Part shown: in pieces, positions 1 to 10,804 of the stretch
How the letters are laid out: each line of letters begins with the position of its first letter
Position numbering within the stretch: position 1 is the first letter of the stretch
Assembly (NCBI RefSeq): GCF_026210795.1
Contig: NC_089437.1
Span: 4,526,001-4,590,000, forward strand
Reading direction: 5' to 3'
Origin: Rhizophagus irregularis
Lineage: Eukaryota; Glomeromycota; Glomeromycetes; Glomerales; Glomeraceae
DNA: 64,000 nt
Made by a program: the position numbers and the translations under genes
The notes under the pieces: generated by a model
What the model saw: only the letters and a program-made list of their open reading frames with translations
Told to the model about the DNA's origin: nothing
The model's database searches: none

Positions 1-4
1 ATTT

Positions 5-253
5 ATGAAGAAATATTTAACAATATGGAATCTTGAAGATAAAGAATTAGATGAACAAATATTACAATGGAGAGTTGAAAACACAAAAGAATGCGAAAGA
101 TGTGAAATTGAAAGATTAAAGAAAGAATTTAAAATCGGAAAAGAAACTTGCATAGAATGTGAAAAAGATATTGAGAAAGAAAATCCAACAGATGATGAAG
201 ATGAAATGGAAGAGAATATAAAAGGACCCGAAATTGGCTCGAGTAAAAACTGA
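5..253 (+). CDS. C-terminal part of unknown Cys-pair protein (runs off left edge)
   Basis: An 82-codon frame that remains open to the left edge of the window, so the true start may lie outside. The protein is strongly charged and Lys/Glu-rich. It contains two CxxC pairs (CERC and CIEC, about residues 30-33 and 49-52), spaced as for a small metal-binding knuckle, followed by an acidic tail (DDEDEMEE). I do not recognise the family. It is followed in the same direction by two further frames, in different phases, that look like parts of one mobile or viral-type unit. Function unknown. Confidence 0.4.
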   Translation: MKKYLTIWNLEDKELDEQILQWRVENTKECERCEIERLKKEFKIGKETCIECEKDIEKENPTDDEDEMEENIKGPEIGSSKN

Positions 254-335
254 AAAGTAAAGAGAAAAATAAAAATTAAAGGAAGTACCTATAATACCAA
301 TAATACCAGCACCACCAATAAAACTGAAGATAACA

Positions 336-647
336 ATGGCAGTAACAAGAGATGAATTCAGAGCATTAATGAATACTATGTATAATTATGATATTGGGGT
401 GGATTGGAACAATTTAGTATTACCACCAGTAATATCGACAGGATTACTAGGAGAAGTTCAAGCGAATATTAATGCAATAGGAAATTTACAAGAAAAAATT
501 AAAGAAATGGAACGGATGATAGAGGAATACCAAGTGGCACGACAGCACCAAATTATGTACCTGAACGAACTGAACAGAATTAGGGACCAAGAAAATGGAG
601 AGAAGCAGGAGGGCCAACAAAACCCGGAGTATATGGACCGAGATTAA
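336..647 (+). CDS. Unknown small protein with coiled-coil segment
   Basis: A 103-codon frame. It is open without a stop from about position 273, so a Pro/Ile-rich leader (PIIPIIPAPPIKL) may precede the first ATG. The central part (residues about 45-75) has heptad-like spacing and could form a coiled coil; the C-terminus is Gln/Asn/Glu-rich. Over the same bases another frame also reads as plausible protein (GTDDRGIPSGTTAPNYVPE, from about 509), so either overlapping frames or a frameshift is possible. The organisation recalls a structural or gag-like ORF in front of an enzyme ORF, but no family was recognised. Confidence 0.35.
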   Translation: MAVTRDEFRALMNTMYNYDIGVDWNNLVLPPVISTGLLGEVQANINAIGNLQEKIKEMERMIEEYQVARQHQIMYLNELNRIRDQENGEKQEGQQNPEYMDRD

Positions 648-708
648 CCGATGAAATATCACCTGATGACCTTGTGGGAGATGTAAAAATTGTAGGGCAA
701 ATATAACT

Positions 709-1224
709 TTGAGATACAAAGATGAATTTCACGAATCAAAGATGGATACAGAATGGAAATTCAGAAAAAAAGTAGTGGAACAAATAAATAGAAGAATGTT
801 AGAATATGATGAAGATACAGATATAATAATCTTAGACAAATCACCATATTGCGAATATTATTACCAAAAGACGAAAAGTTTTGACAGAGGATTAATTACT
901 TCACATGGAAATCATGAGATGGAAAAAGAAATATTCAGATTGAAAGAAACAATAGATAAATCAATAGTGATATTTTTAGAAAAAGATGGCGATGTATGTT
1001 GGAAAAATTACATTGGAAGAGAAACAGAGAAAACGGAAAAATCATCATACCCAACATTAAGGAAGGAGGAATATTTGGACATGGTTAAAATGTTTGAAGA
1101 AAATCAGAGCGTGTACAAAGATACCAAAAGATACAGTCGAGTAAAAGTTAAAAATGACAATAGTAGTTGGAGAAAAGTATTTAAAGAGGTGGAAAAATGG
1201 AGAATGGTTAAAGAAATTTTATGA
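709..1224 (+). CDS. Deoxynucleoside/thymidylate kinase-like fragment
   Basis: The frame is open for 171 codons but begins without an ATG, and no P-loop (GxxGxGKS/T) is visible upstream, so the N-terminal third is missing or in another frame. The remaining part follows the order of the deoxynucleoside kinase/TMP kinase fold: a hydrophobic strand ending in an acidic-basic-Ser motif (DIIILDKSP, equivalent to the DR/ERS motif), a helical stretch, a second strand (SIVIFLEKDGDVCW, resembling the 'xxxYLxxxPEVC' strand), a basic lid-like segment (YIGRETEKTEKSSYP) and a helical C-terminus with the 'YLDMVKMFEENQSVY' pattern. Such kinases are common in large DNA viruses and occur in endogenous viral regions of fungal genomes. 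Cellular origin is equally possible. Confidence 0.4.
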   Translation: MRYKDEFHESKMDTEWKFRKKVVEQINRRMLEYDEDTDIIILDKSPYCEYYYQKTKSFDRGLITSHGNHEMEKEIFRLKETIDKSIVIFLEKDGDVCWKNYIGRETEKTEKSSYPTLRKEEYLDMVKMFEENQSVYKDTKRYSRVKVKNDNSSWRKVFKEVEKWRMVKEIL

Positions 1225-1278
1225 TCGAGGGGGATTTACACCAAAAATGGTAATTAAAGGAAAAGAGGTATTCGATAA

Positions 1279-1331
1279 GACCCGAGTTCGATTCAATTAG
1301 AATTATTATGAACGAGACCCGAGTTCGATTC
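1279..1331 (+). repeat. Two copies of a tRNA T-arm/B-box-like motif
   Basis: The 16-mer gacccgagttcgattc occurs twice, 37 bases apart. Its core (GAGTTCGATTC) resembles the RNA polymerase III B box and the T-arm of a tRNA, but no acceptor stem, D-arm or anticodon arm can be folded around either copy. It may be a tRNA-derived SINE relic. Confidence 0.35.
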
Positions 1332-1716
1332 TTTTAAAGTTATTTGTGAGGTCACAAATAGCGAAGAGGGGGATAATGTAAACGGCCGAATATCAAGCAC
1401 GAAAAGATGATAAAATTCAACCGCCAAATGTAATTATCAAGTATTAAGAACAAACAAATTAATCGTGGATTGGTGTGGATGGATAAATAATTAGCCGAAA
1501 AGGATAAACATTTAAGAAGAGTAATGATCTGCATGATGTAATATTTATTGAATGATTGACAAAGAACCAATAGGATAAATAGAGTCGATCATTTGCGGCT
1601 TAGCGATCTTTAACAATAAGAACGATAAGAAAGAATAATTATAAGCCACAAAAGATAGATTATAAGCAAAACACATAAAGTAGATTAAAAGAACATATAA
1701 AATAATGTCGGAAAGA

Positions 1717-2040
1717 TTAAAGAATACAAAATAATATAAAAGATAATATGAAAAGAAAGTATAAAGATGGAATATAAAAGATAACATATTAAAAAGAACA
1801 TATATAAAGATAACACAGCCACAAAGGATGGGTTATAAATTATTTCTTTACGATGTAATATTCGAATAATAGAAAAGATAATATATAAAATAATATATAA
1901 GATAGCATATTAAAAGATAGCGTATTTAAAGTATAGATAGTATATTAGAAAGATAGTTCAAAGATAATATATAAAGAATAGAAAAGATAGTATATAGATA
2001 GAATAGAAAGTAGCATAAAAAATTGTATATATAGAGAACG
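1717..2040 (+). repeat. AT-rich degenerate minisatellite (AAAGATAGTATAT-like)
   Basis: About 320 bases made of imperfect 10-17 base units built on aaagata(g/a)tatataa. No reading frame here looks like protein. The surrounding 1,225-2,330 holds no recognisable gene. Confidence 0.6.
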
Positions 2041-2418
2041 GAATTCAAGGTAATTCCATAGTTCGCATCCACAGAACTCAATAAAATATAAGTTTTATTT
2101 TTTAATTATTAATGAAGTTTAATATTAATTAAAGGTAATAGGTTCGCCCTAAACTTTAATCAATGTTTGATTAATTAATTTTAATTAATGAAAATTTAAG
2201 ATGAATTAAATATATACCTTTGGAAGATAATAATTTGTAGCGAGAGTTATCGCAGTTTGAAATCGAAAGTGGATATAAATTGAGGAAAATTCAGAGAAGT
2301 TAATTTTATTTTATATCGTTTAATGTTTTATATTACTAACGCTATTTATTTTGTGAACCAAGAATGTTGTTGTATATTGTTTGCTGATGTTGTTGTTCGT
2401 TAATTATGTTTTGATCAT

Positions 2419-2478
2419 GTGTTTGTTCGTTTGATTGCTCGTTCGTTCGTTTGTTTGTTCGCTCATTCGTTCGTTCGA
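2419..2478. repeat. Tetranucleotide microsatellite (TTCG/TTTG)n
   Basis: A run of interspersed gttc, gttt and gctc units (gttcgttcgtttgtttgttc). On the minus strand it translates into an artificial RTNERTNK-type peptide, which should not be taken as a gene. Confidence 0.75.
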
Positions 2479-2544
2479 CCATGAGAATGCCCGTTCGATG
2501 TGGCAACCTTGTAAATTGATGACAGGGGGAATTGGGGGATCTCA

Positions 2545-2949
2545 TCGTCTAAAGCAGGGGCAAATCACATGACTTCGAAAAAAATTGTTTTCATAAAATA
2601 AAACTTTTTACCATATATTCAACCATTCTAAACACACATCCTAAATGCATTTTTGCCTGCTCTGCAAGTTTACTTAGAACGCAGAGTAGGGGTTTGAATG
2701 CTGTTTTTGATTTATTTGACTTTTTCAATTTCGTTATCCATTTTTGGATATGATCGGCAAAGTTTCGTTCATTCATATGTAAAGTCAAAAACAATATTTA
2801 TAATCCACTTTTTTTCCTTAAGTAAACTTGCAAAGCAGATAAAAATACGCTTATATTATGATTTTAAAGTTTTTATTAATCTTTCTTTATAAAAAATTAA
2901 TCTAATTAAAATTACACCGAATCACGTGATTTGCTCCCGCTTTAGACGA
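2545..2949. mobile_element. Foldback MITE, about 405 bp
   Basis: The ends are inverted repeats: tcgtctaaagcaggggcaaa at the left matches the reverse complement of the right end (ttgctcccgctttagacga) with few mismatches. The homology continues inward: the segment around 2,646-2,677 (tgctctgcaagtttactta) is inverted at 2,816-2,848 (taagtaaacttgcaaagcag), and a further arm lies around 2,700/2,785. The whole unit can fold into one long hairpin. No transposase is encoded. A clean target-site duplication was not found, so the superfamily is uncertain; the inner end TAAAG would suit hAT. Confidence 0.65.
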
Positions 2950-4958
2950 CCTCTATAAAAGGAAATTTTATGTTACATTGTTATGATTTTTTTCCTTTTT
3001 AGCTAATTAACCAATAGAATTTAAGAAAAAAGTAAAGTAAAAACTATTAGTAAAGGGTCAATTTTTTACGGTAACCTTTATTATAAGTAAGCAGAGTCCT
3101 TTTCCAGTATCTATTATGAACTTTTTAAATTAATTCAGCCATGATAAGTCTTTAATTTTCAATTTCTTTTTGTTGTTTTATTTGTACAAATTATAGTTTT
3201 AAGTAAAATTATTTTTCAAAATCTGAAATATTTCATCACAAATTTCTTTCTATATAACCAAAACTATCCAAAATTTCTGAAATCCAAATTTGGATTCTTT
3301 TTTGTAAATCATTTAGGTGAAACCAATTTTGCCCAGAACACTAATACAAATATTATTACTAATTTACAACTTTCATATATTTCAAAGCCATTTTTTTCAA
3401 ATATTTCCTAAAACATTTTCCATATATTAGTGGTTAATAATTTTGTGTTTTCATATATATGTTCATGGAAGATATACTTGTATAGAAGTAAGTATCTATT
3501 TCAGAATAAATAGCGAAGTTAAACCTATACACCTTTTCCTTTTTCAAACCTATTTATTATAGTACAAGCTTCTTTAATAATTAAACATTGAAGTAGAAAG
3601 AGAAACTTGTGGATTTCTTCAATAATATTGTCTTCTATACTATAAGCGGATATTTTTTTGTATGAAAGTCATATGTAACTTTTTCTGAATCAGAATGCTT
3701 TTTAAAGTCATATTAATAATATTTTAAACAGCACCTAAAATAAAGAAAATAGATAAATGAATAGACAAACAGATAATAATTGTAAATAAATAGGTAGCTA
3801 AAAAGCAAATAGATGAATAAATCAGATGAATTAAAATGAAAATAAAAAATGAGATAGAAAAAAATTTAAATAATGAAAAAAAGTTATGAAAAAATGAAGG
3901 ATATATTAATTAAACCATATTTTAAAGATGTTAAAATTTTTATTTCGTTGTGATAAGACTTTAGAGAATTTATGAAGGTAACTTGCAAAAGTAAAGAATG
4001 AGTCTACAACACCTACTGTTTTGTATTTTTCATGTAATTTCTTTTAATATAATTTTGAATGGAAGTTGCTTTTTAAACAAGTTTTTCACATCTGATTTTT
4101 GTTTTTTTGTGTATTGCAGTAACTATAATATCATGAGTTTTTTTATTATAAATCTTTGATATCTATAATTTCATAATATGCATAACACAAAGAATTACAT
4201 TACATTCTTGTTCATTATCATTTATACTAGAAAAACTTTTTTAATACTCTTGACTTCTATGCTACTTTGATTAGAAAAAACATATTGAAGGGACTAGTAG
4301 CAATAATTATCCTAAATTATTTTTAATACTTGTAAGATGATTTCACAGTTTTTACTACTTACAAAAAAATGAGTATTATATCCCAATATTTATAATTATC
4401 ATAGATATACAAAATGAATAAACACCAGTCATATCTGTTAGTTTTGTGAGTCAAGTTTATGAGGTTTAATCATTTATAATGTTTAAGTTTTTTTAATTGA
4501 TCTGGATATATAAATATGATTTGTTTAAAGAATTAATGAATGCTATATCTTTTAATTTTATATTCCTAGCTTTTTCTTGGCATTTTAACTTATTAACATT
4601 TGTATTAAAGTCCAATTCTTTTATTGCATATTCTTTGATAGCTGAAGTAATTACAGGTGGTGTATAATTTTTGATCAGTTGCTTTCTTTTTCATTAAGGT
4701 TTGAATTGCTTGAGGACGTTTGATCTTATCACATTTCAACAATAAATATTTATAGTTTAGAGAATTTTTGTAATATTTATTTAACTATTTTCAATAAAGT
4801 AACTATAAAACTTTAATTTTAGCATAACATAAATCAGATGATCATTTTTTTATTATTCAGTATTTATCACTTAAAACATTTTTCCTTTTGTTATGTATTT
4901 GATTTCTAGAACTTCATAAGACGACATGCAAAAACTTTTTAAATATCACTATTTACAT
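2950..4958. other. Gene-free AT-rich stretch
   Basis: About 2 kb with no reading frame above background and no recognisable protein segment. A short segment near 3,070-3,090 (ggtaacctttattataagt) resembles one terminal repeat of the MITE at 4,967-5,414 and may be a solo end. Confidence 0.6.
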
Positions 4959-4966
4959 GTTAATGC

Positions 4967-5414
4967 AGGACCGGAAAAACTTATAATAAAGGTCACCGGA
5001 CAATAGTAAAATGATGGTTTTGCCCAAATTAATAAAAATTTTTCTTAAGTAATTAAACTAATAATCTAACAAATCTTATACAGAAATGTCTGAAAAATAA
5101 AATGAATCATAAATTATTCTTTTAATATCAATATTAACTGAGATCATTAAATTTTCCGAAAAAAAATTTATAGTAACGTGAACTACTTTTTAAAAAATTT
5201 ATTAATTATGCGATCGAACCACCTTTTTGCATTACACAGAGTATATAAAAATCTAAGTTGAGTGTATAAATCATGCATTTAACTCTAAACTTAAACAGAT
5301 AAGTTTAATCCACACATTTTGGCTTCATTAAAAATTGTATATATAAAAAATTCAATGGACTTTACTAGTGTGCCGGGTACTACGGTAACCTCCATTATAG
5401 GTTTTTCCGGTCCT
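4967..5414. mobile_element. MITE with 8-bp target duplication (448 bp)
   Basis: The terminal inverted repeats are aggaccggaaaaacttataa at the left and ttataggtttttccggtcct at the right; similarity extends for about 32 bases each. It is flanked by the perfect 8-bp direct repeat GTTAATGC (4,959-4,966 and 5,415-5,422). Eight-base duplications are typical of hAT and some other superfamilies. Because the base pair next to the ends is complementary, the boundary could be one base further out. It carries no coding sequence. Confidence 0.75.
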
Positions 5415-5909
5415 GTTAATGCTTAATATAAAGTCCACTTTATCCAGATATTTGTAACTAATGGCTACCAATTTTCATTGAACTAAATTATCTATTGGAA
5501 TTTCTAAAAAACAATCTACATTAAAGAGAAGATTTCGTATTTTGCTTGATATAAAATTTTCTGATAATATACCAACTAAAAGGAACAAAGCAGCCATATT
5601 CAAAATAGTGGCAGGAGATAAAGTAGTTATATTAAAGACAATAATTTTACTTAGGAAAAAAAATCAGAAAAAAACATTATTATTTAAGCTGAAAAAACAC
5701 TTTTATTAAAACTTTAAGTAAAATAAATATTTGTAAAGTAGAATAAGAAATTGGATAAAAAAAAATTGAAAACATTTTACTGAAAGACTAATAATAATAA
5801 AACTATAAAAGTACTGATTTTTTTGTTAAAAAAATTAATCTTAACAAAATGTATTTTTTTAAAAAAAAACTAATATTCAGATTTTATAAAGTCATGTAAA
5901 AATGTTTTA

Positions 5910-6291
5910 CAGTCAACTCCCTTTATAGTTACTCTTATTATAATCACATTCTACTATATAGTTACACCAGTTAGATGTTCAAAATATTTTATTATTAAAA
6001 TCTATTATATATAGTCACAATCTATCTATAGTCACTATCACACCTATTTTTGAAAATCTCATATTAAAAAATACTGTTTATACTTTATAGTTATAATTAT
6101 GTAAAGAATATAATAAATTGCTCAACATCTAATAATTGTAGAAAGATATAATACAGCTTGTTAGAATCATCTTATTGGATAAATTGAATGGTGGTAGTTT
6201 CATTTTTTTTATAATTGCTAGTTGATGAGATATTTAACAAAATGTAAAAAATTAGTATTTTAATATTTCTTGATTTATGTTTACTGCGCCA
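5910..6291 (+). repeat. Mariner-type repeat copy 1 (inverted partner at 26,521-26,894)
   Basis: It starts after a TA with cagtcaactccctttatag, the same end sequence as the mariner-like MITE at 6,657. The following ~380 bases are a diverged copy of 26,521-26,894 in the opposite orientation, including the segments actatatagttacaccagtt and gatttatgtttactgcgcc. Partial copies of the same end occur at about 8,790 and 46,711. Non-coding. Confidence 0.6.
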
Positions 6292-6299
6292 CTAGACTA

Positions 6300-6472
6300 T
6301 ACATGCTGTCCAAATTATTTTGGGATGCCATAATTATAATTTGGGATGCCATAATTCATTCGGTTTATATATAATTTACTATATAAAGTGCCAAAATAAT
6401 TTGGGATGCCATAATTGAATTTGGGATTTTACTTATAATTACGGCAGTCCAAAATAATTTGGGTGGCATGTA
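6300..6472. mobile_element. Short inverted-repeat MITE (about 170 bp)
   Basis: The left end catgctgtccaaattatttt is inverted at the right (aaaataatttgggtggcatg), with TA at both outer edges, fitting a Tc1/mariner-type insertion. The interior consists of three direct copies of ttgggatgccataatt. No coding capacity. Confidence 0.6.
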
Positions 6473-6656
6473 TACACTAGACAATTTGCTTAATTTCTTA
6501 GCATCTAGTAATTGTAAAAATGTGGTTAATAGCTCATTAGAATCATCTAATCAAGACAAGTTGAATGGCAATAAAATCATTATTCTAGATGTAATAGATC
6601 AAGAATTATACAAAAAAATATTAAAATTAAAAAATTATAATAAAAATGGATAAATA

Positions 6657-6828
6657 CAGTCAACTCTTGTTATAACAAACCCTAGATTCTAGACCTCAAC
6701 TTCGCTATAAGGCTATAGTGAAGATTTTAAGAGATTTGATTGGTTAATTCATTATAGCAAAGGGAAATTTATTATAGTTATCTGAAAAATTCATTATATC
6801 AAAAGTTCGCTATATCAAGGTTTGACTG
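6657..6828. mobile_element. Tc1/mariner-like MITE (172 bp, TA target)
   Basis: Left end cagtcaactcttgttataac, right end gctatatcaaggtttgactg; these are imperfect inverted repeats directly flanked by TA on both sides, the hallmark of Tc1/mariner insertion. The interior is non-coding. Confidence 0.7.
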
Positions 6829-6830
6829 TA

Positions 6831-7700
6831 AAAAATTGAAATTAATTAAGTTAATCTTTATACTAATCTTAATAAATAGACTTGATTACTAAAATAATTT
6901 TACTAGAATTATGTAAGATTCAAACTTATAATGCCATTTAAAATTTATTTGCTTTAATTTATGAATTTAAAGTAGTTAAATTAAAAGATAAAAATTGATA
7001 CATTATTTATTTTTTAATATTTATCTATATTTTAAAGACAATATTTTTAATATTCATATATATGACAAATTAGTAATTAAAAAAGAAAAAGAAAAAGCAA
7101 ATAAAAAACTTATAAAATACATTAAAAAGAAAATATTCAGTTCATAAAAAAAAGACATTATAATTATAAAGAATTTTATTTATATAAAATAATGGAAATT
7201 CTAACATTACAAACATTACAGCAAAGTCAGAAAAATTTCAAAAGTTTTAACATTTGGCATTAAAAGTGAAAGTTGAAACTTTCCAAACAATAAGATTACA
7301 AAAAGACTTTAAGATATCTTTTGTTAAGACATAGATACTTATAGTTAATATTTTAATTCAATTCATTCTAGCATTTAAAGAATTAATATAAAAACCAAGA
7401 TATGAATAAATTATTTTATAGAAAAAATTTAAACAGATAAAATTACTTTAAAATTCAAAGTAAAGAAGAATTCAAATCAACTTTCAGAATTCAAAGTAAG
7501 GGACAATTCAAATCAACTTTCAAATAAAGTTAAAGATTTACAAACAGAAAAAGTAAATTAAATAGTCTCTTTAGTAAAGAAATCAATGGACACCTTTATA
7601 AGAAAATACATATGTAAGAATTGGATTTCAATAAAAAAGAAAGTTAATAAGGTTAATATGTTATAAATAAGGTGTTTACTGAAACTTATCTGATCCAATA
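6831..7700. other. Gene-free AT-rich stretch
   Basis: No protein-like frame. A short direct duplication (agaattcaaatcaactttca / ggacaattcaaatcaactttcaa) lies at about 7,468-7,525. Nothing else recognised. Confidence 0.5.
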
Positions 7701-7719
7701 CGAAATGCAACTCTTATAT

Positions 7720-8295
7720 AGTGGCGAAATGCCAAAATGCCAAAATGCTAAAATGCTGAAACCTGCCAAAATTGCGAAACTGCTGAAACTTGCAAAGCTG
7801 CGAAACCTTATTTATCTATAGTTTCGGCAGAATAAATAGTAATATTTTATATTATAGTTTTAGCATTCCTTATGTTTTCATTTATACATTTACTAAGGTT
7901 GCTTGCCGAAACCTAGGGGTTTAGGCAAGATGGCGTTTCGCCGAAAAGCGAAATTCTGCCGAAACTATATTAAAGTTATATTAAAAAACTGGCGAAACTT
8001 TGGAGAAAGGCGAAACTGCCGAAACTTATTATAAATGCTGAAACTGCCGAAACTCTGCCGAAACTATAATAAATCTATAGTAAAATTTTGATGAAACTAA
8101 TCGTAGGATTTTGAAAAGGTTTAGACAAGCAACCTTAACATTTACACGTAATTAAAAAATATTGATATATATATGTATATCAAATGATATACTACACTGA
8201 AATGCTGAAACAATTTTGGCAATTTTGGCAGTTTTGGCATTTCAGCATTTTATGGCAATTTTGTGAAACTAGTTTTGGCAGTTTCGCATACGTCA
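7720..8295. repeat. Dispersed GAAACTGCC / TGCCAAAATGC motif block
   Basis: The block is packed with short related words: tgccaaaatgctaaaatgc and gccgaaact variants on the plus strand in the left and central part, and their inverted versions (ttttggcagttttggcattt) near 8,205-8,280. Copies are irregularly spaced, unlike a normal tandem array, and resemble subterminal repeats of DNA transposons. A 244-bp MITE (7,894-8,137) lies inside and carries the same words. No gene. Confidence 0.55.
7894..8137. mobile_element. hAT-like MITE (244 bp) with TSD ACATTTAC
   Basis: Left end taaggttgcttgccgaaacc and right end ggtttagacaagcaacctta are inverted repeats of about 20 bases. The flanking direct repeat ACATTTAC is perfect (7,886-7,893 and 8,138-8,145). 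The TAAGG end fits the hAT consensus YARNG. The interior holds repeated gccgaaact words and no reading frame. Confidence 0.75.
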
Positions 8296-8889
8296 TCCTA
8301 CCAGTTTTGACAAGTAATTTTAGTTATACATAAGCAAAAAATTACTGGATTGATAGTTCTAAAAATAATGTTTTTATTCTGTTCTCAATTATATTTATTT
8401 TTATTTATAATTTTAGATATATTATTTACTATTAATTTAATTATTATTGTTATTTTTATTTTTATTTTTATTTTTCTTTTAATTTTTTTTATAGTATATT
8501 ATTTTAATTTGCTTTTTATTTACTTTTATTTAATATCTAATGTTAGATCAGACTGGCCTGAAGCTGAAAGTATTATTCATAAAATATTTTGTGATTATTA
8601 TGCAATCCAAATATATTTTAATAAAATGGTACATTATTTAATATTAAAAAAAAAAAAATAATAGAAATTCTTGGTCATTTCATTAATAAATTTACTAAGC
8701 AAAGTAATAAGATTAATAAATAACTTTTAAATTATTCTTTATTTGTAGTACTTTATTATTAAATCCTTTATAAACTTTATGTTGATAATACAGTCAATTC
8801 TCTTTATAGTTACATATTTGGAACAGCCTATATTTGGTGATTATAAAGAAATGTGATTATATAAAAAATTTCTTATATTTATATATCAT

Positions 8890-9330
8890 AATTCTGCCCT
8901 ATAAAAAGTCTACATCCTTAAACTGTACTAGTTTTATGGTTAAAATATCCTTATATAGTAATAATATTCTTAAAATATACTGAAATTTGTACAAACAGTA
9001 TATTTAAAATAGTGTTCTATAATAATAAATAAGTTTAAATTATACGAAAAATATACTTAATTTTTAAATGTAATATTGACTGGTATTTTAAAATATTCTG
9101 ATTAGATATGGAAAATATCCTTAAAAGTAATTTATCAGTAATTTAGGTATGTTAATATAATATTCTTAAAATATACTGAAATTGTACAAATGGATATTTA
9201 AAATAGTGTTTCGAATTGTAATATTTTAAAATATTCTGGGAAGGACTATATACTATTCGTATCGGTTTCACAAATGACCTGGTATGTGATGATGTGTCCT
9301 TAAAATATTCTGATCGAGTACATGAATATT
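8890..9330. repeat. AT-rich repeat of TTAAAATATACTGAAATT words
   Basis: The phrase (c)ttaaaatat(a/t)ctga recurs at least six times in about 430 bases, for example near 8,975, 9,165 and 9,300. Similar words occur around 25,860-26,170. No coding potential is seen between 8,138 and 9,430; the long frame at 8,350-8,661 is low-complexity Ile/Phe/Leu sequence. Confidence 0.45.
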
Positions 9331-9434
9331 TCAATCGGCAAAAAATTAAATAAAATAACGTAATTAGATTATTTAATTTTATAAACTAAATTTCTTTCTT
9401 TCTTTAAAAGACACGAATTATTTTTTGAAAAAAG

Positions 9435-10552
9435 ATGTCAAAAACTAAAGACAAATGCAAGAATTGTGCAGGTAAAAAATGAGAACAAAAAAAAACAAAA
9501 AATAAAATGTGTGGCAATATAAATCGAATTTTATATCAATTTTTTTGAATCAATATTTCATAATTATAGATTTCGATGCCAAGTTAGAGTTCATTATTTT
9601 CATTATTTTTATTTTGTTTTTTATTAGTGCATTATTACTAAAAGTTTCAGAAACAATGCCACCGGGAGAACCAGGAGGACCATCACCACCAGTAATACTA
9701 GGAGGAATTATTAGGACAAATGGTTCTGGATTATCTTTAAAAATATCGATCTTTCTAATCTTAATAGCACGGTTGGTAAAGTCTTTCTGAAGGTTAGTTT
9801 TAAATTACTATGATTTTATATTTAATATATAGGCGAACACGGTATAGCAGTAATATTGAGATTTTGTTATGTATAATTATTATAAAGTTATTAATCCAAT
9901 TTTCATATTTATATTATAAGCATCGCGAGATATCGAAGGAAATTCAAACAAAAAACATGTTAGGGAAAGTGATGGTAGTTCTTTTTCATCGTTTCTTTTG
10001 TTGTTTACAAAAAGTAAAATTCTTCTTTACTTATTTATAGATGATCAAGTAGAAATATTAGAAATATCGGATACCAATAATACTAACGAAGATTTTTGTA
10101 CGTTTCAAATTATGTCTTATAATCTTAATAATTAGAACAAACAATAATACTAAATTTATGTTTATTGTTTCTATATAAGGCTCAACCCTAAAAAATGATA
10201 AAAAAAGAGTGAAAATCGGTAAAATTTCGTATTTTTTTTCTACTTTGTTGATTAACAAAAGTAATATTTACTTTTTGGTATTTTAAATTATATTAGGCAA
10301 TACTTCGATATGTAAAAAAGTGACTAAACCGGGTATTGTATAATTAACAGAAAGCAAAACTTGTGAACTTGAATCTGAAGTAATATATATATATTTTTTC
10401 TTTAGACAAAGAAAGTTTATTGGCTATTAGTAATATTGGAGATCCTATTATAGATTCATTATTCTATTCTTTGGGCAAATTGAAAAAAACTGGAGTTAAA
10501 AGTGTAGCAATGAATTTGGTTAATAATAGTATCCGATTTATCACATTAGACT
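9435..10552 (+). pseudogene. Broken copy of the unknown gene at 13.7-15.7 kb
   Basis: Several exons match the minus-strand gene at 13,694-15,733. Near 10,050 an exon gives DDQVEILEISDTNNTNEDF. A small exon near 10,300 gives NTSICKKVTKP after an AG. The last exon, from about 10,405, reads ESLLAISNIGDPIIDSLF and then GVKSVAMNLVNNSIRF, and ends at a premature TGA at 10,552, about 320 residues short of its relative. A possible first exon at 9,435 reads MSKTKDKCKNCAG before a GT. The segment 9,640-9,730, homologous to exon 2 of the relative, lies in reverse orientation relative to the other exons of this copy. Function unknown; clearly inactive as it stands. Confidence 0.65.
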
Positions 10553-10804
10553 GAATTTATAATTTTATATTATAAAATGTAAAAAAAAATAAATAAAAAA
10601 TTATGAATGATTTTTACGTAGAATAATTAATGTAAGTAAATTATTCGTTCAATTAACTTTTCAGCTAAAATTTAAAGTCATGGGATGTTTATTAAGTTGC
10701 CAGCTGGCACAATATATACAAAATATTTTAATTTTACGATAAAATTGCAACTGTACTACGGCACTATCTTATTATTATTATAAAACTCATGATTTCATCA
10801 TCAG

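Noticed and set aside
1279-1331. tRNA gene
   Set aside because: Only T-arm-like words; no cloverleaf can be built.
2342-2545. RTNERTNK-rich minus-strand protein
   Set aside because: Translation of a tetranucleotide microsatellite.
8350-8661. 103-codon plus-strand frame
   Set aside because: First two thirds are Ile/Phe/Leu low-complexity from T-rich DNA, with no splice context; only a short end looks like protein, which is not enough.
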